DNA from: Tubulanus polymorphus
Lineage: Eukaryota > Nemertea > Palaeonemertea > Tubulaniformes > Tubulanidae
Reading direction: 5' to 3'
DNA: 64,000 nucleotides
Assembly: GCF_964204645.1 (NCBI RefSeq)
Contig: NC_134035.1
Span: 1,938,001 to 2,002,000 of the forward strand
Shown: piece by piece, positions 46,184 to 58,100 of the stretch
Layout: every line of letters starts with the position of its first letter
Numbering within the stretch: the stretch's first letter is position 1
The notes under the pieces: generated by a model
What the model was told of the DNA's origin: nothing
Databases searched by the model: none
What the model saw: the letters and a program-made list of their open reading frames with translations, nothing else
Position numbers and translations under genes: made by a program

Positions 46184-49100
46184 AAAAACGACAGCACCAG
46201 AAGTAAGTGAGAAGTTTTCTGTATCATGGAATTTCTAGTCGTGTTTATTTCTTTCTGACAGACGATGATTTGTTTGTGATTTTCATCGTATATTTCATAC
46301 CGGGAACAAAGTCATGAAAATAATCCTGCTTTTAATGAAATAAATGCCCGTCACTTAGAATTATTTTATAATCAAGTTTTTTTTATATAATATTAGCGCA
46401 CACAGTAAAATCTGGAAGCATTTGCTCACGGATATATGTGCATATATTTTATGTATCTCTTTTATTGATGTATTTATATTTACTGTATTTAATGTGTGAA
46501 CGTGAAATAACAAAACTAAAATGAATTCTCTTTTTTTCTTTCATGTCATCAGCGTAAACAAACAGCAGCAAAGGCAGTAAGTATTAATTCTTCTGTTACC
46601 TTGAAACAACCGATTCTTATGAGTTTTTCAACAGAATTATCATCAAAATTACAGAATTTAATCGGAGTTTGATTCCCTTCGTAACTTATCGTTTTTGACC
46701 TGAATGTGAATGTTATTGTTCTTTTCTAACAGCCAGAAGTCCTGGAGGAAATTCCGCCGCCAGTAAGTTTAGATTTTATGATATCATTTTATATAAACCT
46801 GTTTTGTTTAACCTGGTCCTCTGAAGCCGGTTAGACTGGTATTATGTTTAACCCGTGCTCAGTTAACTGAATTCACTTTTAATCAAGTTAACCCAGATTT
46901 ATTAAAGTAAACATTGGTCTCCATAAAACTGGCGCTTAGATTCATTGATCATTTAATGAATGATTTTTATAGATATGAATGTTAATTCTCTTTTCTAGAT
47001 AACAGTAGAAGCGGAAATTCATTTTGTAAGTTTTCTATTAATCTCCTCGGTGGAATATGATATCTACCATTTTTGCTGAGAGTCATTGAAACTTCATAAC
47101 TCTTTAAGCAAGTTGTAACTGATTTCGTCTTCAGTTTGTGCGCGCGCTCACTTACACATACACTTATATTTGCGCATGTAGTTCATAATTATCATCAAAC
47201 TCGTAGTAACAACGATAATAGTAATGATGATAATTACAATTGTCATTTTTAAAGTGCAAATATCCCGATGAAAGGAATTATCAAACTGATTTATCACGTG
47301 GTGTTTTTGGTTTTCTCTCATTGTAACAAGTTTACTCTGATGAAATCTTTTTCCAGATATTAAACCTGTCTGGTATTCGTTTTAATAATGATCTCTGTTA
47401 AATGTGTGCTACTCAATATGAAATAACAACGCAATTAATTACTATTCTTTCATCGCGACAGTTTGCTGCTGCTGCAGCAGCAGCAGCAGCAGCAACGACA
47501 ACAGAAGTTTGAATTTTTCTGTTTCATGGACTCTATATCGTTTGAATCAAACTGTAAAACAAACGAATACAGAAATATCAAAGTTACAGAGATCAGAGTT
47601 TTAATGCAAGAAATTAATGAATTCTCTTTTCTTTTATTGCAACAGAACAGACAAACAGCGACGAATACAGTAAGTTTGAATTTTTCTGTTTAATGGACTT
47701 TATATTGTTTAAATAAAACCCTAAAACAAACGAATACTGAAATATCGAGGTTTTTCCGAATACAGATATAAAACTTGTCTTTTGTTTTAATTATAATATG
47801 ATCTCCTGTGTTTATTAATGTTTGCTACTGAATATGGAATAATGCAAGAAATTAATGAATTCTCTTTTCTTTTATTGCAACAGAACAGACAAACAGCGAC
47901 GAATACAGTAAGTTTGAATTTTTCTGTTTAATGGACTTTATATTGTTTAAATAAAACCCTAAAACAAACGAATACAGAAATTTCAGGGTTTTTCCAAATA
48001 CAGATATAAAACTTGTCTCTTGTTTTAATTATAATATGATCTCCTGTGTTTATTAATGTTTGCTACTGAATATGGAATAATGCAAGAAATTCATGAATTC
48101 TCTCTTTTTTTTATTGCGACAGAATTCGACGACGACAAGAACAACAGCACCAGAAGTAAGTGAGAAGTTTTCTGTATCATGGAATTTCTGTGGTGTTTAT
48201 TTCTTTCTGACAGACGATGATTTGTTTCTGATTTTCATCGTATATTTCATACCAGGAACAAAGTCATGAAAATAATCCTGCTTTCAATGAAATAAATTCC
48301 CGTCACTTAGAATTATTTTATATATCAAGTTTCTTTTATATAACATTAGCACACACAGTAAAATCTGGAAGCATTTGCTCACGGATATATGTGCATATAT
48401 TTTATGTATCTCTTATTGATGTATTTATATTTACTGTATTTAACGTGTGAACGTGAAATAACAAAACTAAAAGGAATTCTCTTTTTTTCTTTCATGTCAT
48501 CAGCGTAAACAAACAGCAGCAAAGGCAGTAAGTATTAATTCTTCTGTTACCTTGAAACTACCGATTCTTATGAGTTTTTCGTCAGAATTATCATCAAAGT
48601 TACAGAATTTAATCGGAGTTCGATTCCCTTTGTAACTTATCGTTTTTGACCTGAAAAAAGGCGGCTCTAAATCCAATTCGGTTACAGATATCAAACCTGT
48701 CTATTTTTGGTTTATTTGTATTGGTCATCAAATTCAATTCTTGGCGCACATTTTTATGCCCATAAACTGGTGCTGATTTTCATAAGCGCAACGATTGAAT
48801 AGATTCCGACTCGTTTTTTTCTTTCGCCTGGTAGATTTTCTGCAAAACAAGATGATGTTTTCCATGGTCGATTTACCAATTCCTAGGCTTTGTATTAATG
48901 AATTTTATTCTTTTACAGCATCACACTGGAACGAGGTCCACGTTGGCGTCCCCAGACATCGAAGTAAGTTTAGATGTATCCGTTCTGTTGGCTGGTTATC
49001 AATTGTAATATGTTGAGACTTGAGATGAAAATGATTTGTATTGTGTTAGTACATGAGGTTAAAGCCTGTTTTTTGTTATGCCGTGTGCGGGGAAGGCAAA

Positions 49101-52100
49101 ACACAAAACGCCGAACATGTCGTGTCCGTTGAACATTTTATTGTTTGTGGGCAAAACGTGTTCTGAAAAGTGTGTTTTCTGTTTTGGCGAAACAAATGTT
49201 ATGCCGGTGCGGCGGGCTTAAGGCGAGTGAATAATTAGGGTATATGAGAAAAAAAGCGGGAATATAAATGAAGAACATTCGTAACTCTTTGCCTGCCACG
49301 CCTATTTTTCAGGCAATGCTGCGTTTTGCCAGGATTTCCGTGTTTTTCAGAGATTCATAAAACAAAAACAAGAAGAGATATCTTCTCGTCAAATTTGTTT
49401 TATATCTTTGATCTGGTCTTGCATTTTCATGTAAAATAAGCGGCATTTCTTCTAAGAGTGATAAAATCTGTAGCGATAACCAGTGCAGAGGGAGTATTTT
49501 GCAGAATATATGCTCGTTCATGCGTGTTCAGCCCCCATTTCAATAGATGATGTCACTCGCACACTGTATAGAACAACTGATGAGTTTGTTTAGTAGTAAA
49601 AGGCATTAAACTAACTGGTGTTGTGCGATGAATTCGCCATCTATCGTTAGAGTTAAGAACCAAGCCAACCGTATCGGTACGGTTTTGAGTTAAGAATCAA
49701 GCCAACCGTATCGGTACGGTTTTGAGTTAAGAATCAAGCAAACCGTATCGGTACGGTTTTGAGTTAAGAAACAAGCCAACCGTATCGGTACGGTTTTGAG
49801 TTAAGAAACAAGCCAACCATTTTGCCAGTACGGTTTTGGCAGGAATGTGATGGGAGATAACTAACATACGAGTACGTGTTTGGGTGGAAATGAGTTAAGG
49901 AGCCACGTCGGATCAACCCACCTCCCAGTATATATCATCCAAGGGCATAACTCTTTCAGCACTCACGGGTGATTTGATAAAAAAAAACACTCAGAGTGCC
50001 CATCATTGGTAACATAAAAGTAGGAAAATCGATAGAAACTTTCGAGCTCCATAGAGTGAAAACTGTAAGAGATGAGCTTAATGTTAATTGAAAGGTTTCT
50101 AGGGTATGACTGACCCTTAGAAAAGATTGGTAACAATTTTTTGAAAAATGATCTAATTTGCACGAATTATAGCTCTTTTTAAGAGCCTCAAAACGCTAAG
50201 CGTTGTTTAAGAGACCAGAGAAAAACATTCGACTAAGAAACTCTGTCGTCACAAGGGTTTGAACCTATAAACCTTGGATTGACGAGACCAGTGACCGGCG
50301 GCTTAGTCCACTTGGCCACTGCGCCTCTCCAATTAATTATAGCTCAGCGACCAGTTTATTTGCTAACTCCTTAAATTTCAGGTATAGGATAAACAACCCA
50401 AGGGCTTAACGACAATTTATTGAAATGTCGTTTTTGAGATGCTCTCACGATTCAATCTTTTGATGCAATTTTTTGGTAATTCGACTGTATTATTTAACGG
50501 GAGGGAGTGTTAATAGCGAAGCAAATATCGCAACTTTTTTGATGCCGTAAAAACCGGAATTACAACGATGTTCATATACATTCATACCTAAGCGTTATTT
50601 AAAACAGGTTCTCATAGGCGTCCCCAGGAATTTTCATACGGGGTTCGAATAAGCATCAATCCAGCATCCAAGCACAATGTCTGGTGTTTGGGGGGCCTCC
50701 CCCAAAAAACTTTTTTTTAAATTTGAGGCTTTAGAGACGTTTTCCAGGCTCTAAATGAATCACTTAGAGTTAAAGGACTTAAGTCAAATTGGCAAGAAAA
50801 ATCTTGAACATTGATTACATGTTAACTTGAGAAGTTAGCTATCTTGAAAAGGGTCCGCTACCCCTGCACCCCTCGGGGACGCCTATGGTTTTGTGTGAGT
50901 CAATGTGCGCTACGTCATCAACATTGGAGCATTTCAAAATAACAATTACAATTGTGAATGTTCGCTTATCCATTTTGTAATATAACGCTTGCCAGTGGTC
51001 CGGTATCACTCCCGAACTCGCTTCCACCAGCCCCCTGGCCTCATGAAGCGTGATTTCATTACTGGCGCTGTTGCGCGTGACGTCATATATCGATTTGCGA
51101 AATACTTCCTTGTTCGGTAAAACGTTCGCTGATTGGTCTATTTAACGGGAAAACCAACATAAGTCTACTGACGGTTTGTTACAAGCGCTGTGATTGGTAC
51201 GACCGGATTCTGGTCGGCTAGTAACGACTCCAACGACTCGTGAGGTCAGGGGGTTCGGGGAACAGCTTTAGCGTAGTGGGTTCGAATCCCTTGACAGGTG
51301 AAGATTTCAATATTGAAGCATTTCAAAATAACAATTACAATTGTGAATGTTCGCTTATCCATTTTGTAATATACAGTGTTGCCACTTCTCCAGATTTCTC
51401 CGGAATTCCGGATTTAAAAAAAATCCAATTTCATTTCCGGATTTTCGGGAGAAGTCAAATAACCACAAAAGAAAACATCGCGAAAAAAATAAAATCAATT
51501 CGGGATTCGACCCTAAACATCAAAACGTGACGGCTCCGTAGAGGGTTCGAAAAAGCCGTATTGTGCTGCCACGTAGTGGCAACAACCCCGCGCGCAGTAC
51601 ACGATTAAACCAAGATGACGCGACGATCGAAATCGACTGACGCTTCGTTTGTTTTTTGGCTCTGGTTTATATATGAGGTGTATTTGCCGGAGCCAATTGC
51701 TATTTGAAAAAAAGATCTATAGGCGGTAATGAAAGTGAGGCCTATAACGCGTATTGCGCCAGAACGCATCTCCTGGCGTTCTAATTTAAAAAATTTTTTT
51801 GGGGGAGGGCCCCAGACCCCCGACTTATTTTCCGGATTTTTAGCTTCACATAAGTGGCAACTCTGAATATAACATATTTCATTCTGTATGTTTTCTGTTC
51901 GATAAATTTTATATATGTCTTATTGGCAATAGACATTTGTGTACCGGTATTACCTCGTTGATATATCGGGGCTAGAGACTAGAGATTTTGCCGGTCAGTT
52001 CAATTCAATCATCGATATATTCAAATTCAACATATATTTATTGATCCTGCTAGTAGTCACACTGATTGACTACCCCGACTCATCGGACGGAACAGGAACA

Positions 52101-55100
52101 CGGAGAACTTGAAGAATAAAGATGTAACTGACATACGACAACACTGCTTTCGTAACTTTCATTCCTATGAAAGGAAAATACAGAATTCGACCCCGATTAA
52201 TTCATATATCGTCAATCGTTGACAAGCAATTCATGTGTCATTCAAGGTGTCAATAAACACCTCTTTCAGTTTTCCTCTAATTGATATTTATGGAGATGTA
52301 AAATTTTTCATTTATATTTCAGGAAATCGAAACAGTTTTCGAATTAAAGTTGGGGACGTCGCTCAGGGCCTCGTTCCAGAAGACGCTGACGCGAAAACAT
52401 CCGGTAATGTGAAAAAGATTGATTTCAAAGGAAGTGCAGCTTACCCTAGGGGGAGCCACTTTGATTACATAAATTAAACAGTCAAAGGGTGAAAATGCTC
52501 TATACATTTTGTATTCAATTCATTACTTTCACGTTAAAATGACTTTGGATATAACGACTTATCTAGCTATTTGTTAGTTTTATTATAAACCTGAGAATTC
52601 CGTCCAAAATAAAACATTTTAATAATTTCATATCGATTATAAACGAACAGATTACTGAAATTCATTGTTGTATATAACGAGCTTTCAGTGAATGACGTTT
52701 ATTTCTCATCACTTTCAAACTGCTACTGATTTAAAATGCTCATACAGTCTCTTTTGTTCTCTATTTACAGCAAGTGATCGTAGATACGCCGAGAGTTCAT
52801 GCCATTGTGGTAGTTCGTGGGCCGAAAGTAGCAGTTGACAACTGCTACGAGTACGCCCACGAACTACGCGACCGGCTCGTCGCGCAGGAGGTAAGAATAA
52901 TAGTGTTAATAATATCCATACTTGATTATGACAACTATAATATGAGAGTATATTAATGTTTCTTCGGTTGTGGGGGCCATCTAATCTTACTCAGTGTGTG
53001 CAGTCCCAGCATCATCCAGCCTGCAATCCTCGGTGCGATATAGGGCACACGTTAACCCCTATTGAAGGATGTCATCGGCGGCCATCTTGAATTTATTTTT
53101 AGCGCGACAAAGCCTGGACGAACTTTGGTTATCGCAGTTAGTCGACTATTTGTGAACTAAGTGCAACAGAATGTCAGTTATGACTATAGTCAGAAATGAT
53201 CGACTGTGGTATTGAGCACGGTCGCTGTAGTTCGGACTTCATGATTCCAAGATGGCTGGAATATGTTTCGACTGAGCTATCGCGCGTTCAGTGATTTCCA
53301 ACCATTGGTCGACTAGCTACGAAAAACCAAAGTTTGCCCTGTATTTCTCGATGGATTCCCGTGAAACTTCGCTTTAAGACGGCTAAGCTTAATTCTTTCG
53401 AAGTCAATAACAAATTAAGTAAACTCTGTCGTTTTTTACGAAGACTGCAACATTCTTTACCTGTCTTCCAGTTGTTGCCACTTTGCTAAGTTTTAGTTTC
53501 TCCTCATTTTAACAGCTCAGCTGATACCAAACAATCACACAATAATTTCTAGTTTATCGTCGCCGAAATTTCTATTGTTGATTACTCTCATCACTCTTGA
53601 AAATAGAAAAAGAATTTAATTGAATCGTTTTTATTTAATAGACTCTGAAAGAGAAGAGAAAAATGGAAGTAAGTAAATTCTTTCGAATAATTACAGGCGG
53701 ATTTAGGTCACACAGTTACTGAGTCTGTAATAACAAAACTAAATAAATTAATTCTCTTTTCTTTCCAGAGGGAAAGGAAAAAAAAAGCATTAGAAGTAAG
53801 TTTGAATTTGTCTGTTTAATGGACTTTATATCTTTTAAACCGTAAAGCAAACGAATACAGAAATATCAATTTCAAAGTTACATAAATATCAGAGTTTTTC
53901 CAAACATAGATAAAAAACTTGTTTTTTGTTTCTTTTGTTTTAATCAAGATATGATCTATGTTTAATGTTTGCAACTGAATACGAAATAACGCAAGAAATT
54001 CATGAATTCTCTTTTCTTTTATAGCAGACGAAAGCAGCAGCAGCAGCAGCAGCAAAAACAGCAGCAGCATTTGTAAGTTTGAAGTTTTCTGTATCATGGA
54101 CTTTTTTGTCCGTCTGTTCATCTCTCCATCTGTTCACTTGCGACATTTTCTATGATAGTGACGAGTTTCAAGGTCAACGGTTTTTGTATATTTTCACCAG
54201 GGGGCGTTGAATATCAAATAAGTCTGATTATCAAGCGTCCAAATCATTTTTCGCGTGGGATTGGCGACTGGACCACAAGTTCATTGATAATATTAACCAA
54301 CAGATATATGTAAACCAATGATCATCAAATAATATAACAATCGATTCTTAAAGAGCTTTTCATCAGAATTTTGTCAAAAGTTACAGAATTTAATCTGAGT
54401 TCGATTCCCTTCAAAATGATTTACCATGTGGCATGTTTGATTTTAACTTAATGTAAGAAATTTATGCTAATGACATCAAAATCATTTTTCAGATACAGAC
54501 ATCTATATAAACCTGTCCAGTTTTTATGTCTACTGTGTTTATTAACGTTTGCTGCTGAATATGAAATTTAAAACAAAACTGAATTTTCTTTCTTTTATTG
54601 CAGCAGAAACCAAAAACAACAGCTGCAGTAGCAGCGGCCGTTCCTGCACGAGTAAGTTTCTATTTTATAATTACGATTTTATGATTACGTTCATTTCTCT
54701 AACCGAGACCGAAACTTCTCGCACCTTACACTTTACATCCCTATTTCGTTATCTGGTATAAGCATTTCATAAGGCTGTGGTAAACCTCTTGGCCTATGGG
54801 CAATTATTTTTTGCGATTTTCATCGATTTCCAGACACAGATATTAAACCTGCCCAGTTTTTGTGTCTACTGTGTTTATTAACGTTTGCTGCTGAATATGA
54901 AATATAAAAAAAAAACTTACTGAATTTTCTTTCTTTTATTGCAGACGAAACCAACAGCGGCAGCAACAGCGGCAGCGGCCATTCCTGCACGAGTAAGTTT
55001 CAATTTTATAATTAAGTGTCATTCGTTTCCCGTGTATTCCCTCGTAGATGATCCTGTCTTAACATCAACTTTAATCCATTAGCACTCAGGAATTGCACTT

Positions 55101-58100
55101 AACTTAATGTAATATATTTATGCTAATGACATCAAAATCATTTTTCAGATACAGATATCTATATAAACCTGTCCAGTTTTTATGTCTACTGTGTTTATTA
55201 ACGTTTGCTGCTGAATATGAAATATAAAACAAAACTGAATTTTCTTTCTTTTATTGCAGCAGAAACCAACAACAACAGCGGCCATTCCTGCACGAGTAAG
55301 TTTCTATTTTATAATTACGATTTTATGATTACGTTCATTTCTCTAACCGAGACCGAAACTTCTCGCACCTTACACTTTACATCCCTATTTCGTTATCTGA
55401 TATAAGCATTTCATAAGGCTGTGGTAAACCTCTTGGCCTATGGGCAATTATTTTTTGTGATTTTCATCGATTTCCAGACAGATATTAAACCTGCCCAGTT
55501 TTTGTGTCTACTGTGTTTATTAACGTTTGCTGCTGAATATGAAATATAAAAACAAAAACTTACTGAATTTTCTTTCTTTTATTGCAGACGAAACCAACAG
55601 CGGCAGCGGCCATTCCTGCACGAGTAAGTTTCAATTTTATAATTAAGCGTCATTCGTTTCCCGTGTATTCCCTCGTAGATGATCCTGTCTTAACATCAAC
55701 TTTAATCCATTAGCACTCAGGAATTGCACTTAATTTAATGTAAGATATTTATGCTAATGACATCAAAATCATTTTTCAGATACAGATATCTATATAAACC
55801 TGTCCAGTTTTTATGTCTACTGTGTTTATTAACGTTTGCTGCTGTATATGAAATATAAAAAAAAAAACTTACTGAATTTTCTTTCTTTTATTGCAACAGA
55901 AACCAACAGCAGCAGCACCGAAGGAAGTAAGTCAGCATTTTTCTGTTGTATCATGGATTTTCTGTCGTGTTCATTTCTATCTGACAGCCAATGTATTTCA
56001 TACCGGGAACAAAGTCATAAAAATTCTCCTGTTCGTTTTATTAAATAACGATACAGAATCAAAACAATATCTATAACGAGGCATCCGTCGCTTAGAACTC
56101 ATTTATTACGTATATTGATACCTACGTGTGCTACTGAACATAAAATAACAAAACTAAAATAATTCTCTTTTTTTCTTTCATGGCATCAGTGCAAACAAAC
56201 AACAATAACAACAACGAAAGAAGTAAGTTTTGGCCATGTTTTTAGTTTTCGCTCATCACTGACATTACTGATATCTTTCCTCGCAGTCTTAAATCGGCTC
56301 CACTCAATTTCTCTCATGAAATGCTTTCCATGATCGAACTACACGTGATCATGAACTTGAAAATGAAAAATGATTAAATCTAAATGTTGCTCGTTTATTT
56401 TATAGGTCACCAGAAAGCGACGCCGATCCGTCGACGAGGTCAGTTTGAATTCTATCGAATCGTTCTCCCGTTATTACTTTCAATCTGTCTTTTCGTCCAT
56501 AGATAGGATCTCACAATCGCCAGTGGTATAGGCATTGTTCAGCAATTCAAGGGTGCTAATGTCCTAGAAAACCTGGCAATCTCATTGAATCAGAAAGATT
56601 GGGGAATTTGATAGATTTTTACCAAAATCCTGGTCCGTCGGTCGGTCCGTCGGTCGGTCCGTCGGTCGGTGATGTTCACGTCTCTGCACCCACAGCTTAT
56701 GGTTATTCATGAAGACTTGACCATTATTTCCTGTTTTAAGTCGTGTAGATTATTATCATTGTGGTTCAATATAGATTACGACTATCTGAAAGTTGAGATT
56801 TACTAAAGAAATGTGTATCAAAATTCTGAATGTTGATTTCAACTTTTTTTAAAATATTTTACAGCAACCCGTAAGCCCGCCTAAATGTCGGCGAGAGGAG
56901 GTAAGTTTCAATTTCATTAAATCATTTTCGATATCGATGTTAAATATTGATAACCTTAGCCCTGTTTCATAGACTGTATATCAATAATACCCTAGAGGTA
57001 TTTCTTCAACCTGAGCCCGATTTTGTAAACCGGATATCAATGTTACCCAGAGTTGCCAACCGTTCCTGATTTTCGGTATTTGTTACTCTTTTATGACAAG
57101 AAATACTGATTTGATTTGTTCGATGCATATGAGAAGTATGAAAGATCTAACTGAGGGTCTTACTGTTGATTACTGATTGATTTGAACATTTATTTTCATA
57201 TTACAATTTGTTACTGATAGCACTTTTCAGAGGTTGGCAGCCCTGTTGGTTGCCGATAGGTAAATCTTCAACATAGGTGACAACTTCATAATGAAAACCT
57301 TGGTAATGACTGAAAAATTTCGAAATGATCCCAGCTGGTATTATTTTTTCCCAACATCTATGAAACTTGGCTCTGGTGAACGCCTAGCCTCACTGGCAAG
57401 CAATTGTGATACTATCGTGACCATATGTCACTTGTGATCAGTAAGTGTCATTTACCAAAAACATACGTACATTTTATCGTAATAAATTTTTTGTATTCTT
57501 TTTTATAGGACATCAATTTATTCGACGACCTTTGGGTAAATATCCTTTTGATCGCCTACTCGTTCTCAGTGAATTTGGAGCCATCCCTTTCATTAGTGGG
57601 TGGCTCCATATATACTCGCTTTTAGGGTTAGCTAGAATTTTTCATGATATTTCATGTTATTTTGATTACTAGAATGATGATTTCCCAGAGCCGCCGCCGC
57701 CGGAGCCCGAGGCTCCTACCATTATCGTAAGTTGTAAAAGATAATTATTTTCGTAGTTCACCAGATTATTATAATCTGATATTGATTTTCCTGCTGAAAT
57801 ATCCATGTTCTAAGAGATCCCATAGCATATCTCCACCAAGGTCAAACTTGGCTAAAGCTACGACCAATTTTGCTCGTAGGCTAAAGGCACCTAGTTTTTG
57901 CTAGCTTATTTGTTGTTGGAAAACATAAACACTGGTAATTGTGACCGATCTGTTTGCAGCGCTGCAGCCGCTATACGGTATCATGGGTTCAATTCTAAAA
58001 TGTCATTACTTAGGGGCAGTTCCGTGGGGGGCTGGTGAATTTGGCTATATTCCTTAAAGATATTTTTTGCCTGACCGCTGCAGCTGCCGCAGTTTAGGGG

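Larger units (their letters stand above)
48964..52322. other. Long TE-filled intron of the micro-exon gene
   Basis: Contains the 37-bp minisatellite (49,650-49,845), a tRNA-derived SINE head (50,240-50,335), the CATAGGCG MITE (50,613-50,887), two copies of a ~55-bp repeat (50,931-50,985 and 51,317-51,373) and the hAT-like element (51,374-51,865). Two inverted CCAAT boxes (51,132 and 51,193) suggest a possible internal promoter. 49,020-49,620 shows nothing recognisable. Confidence 0.5.
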
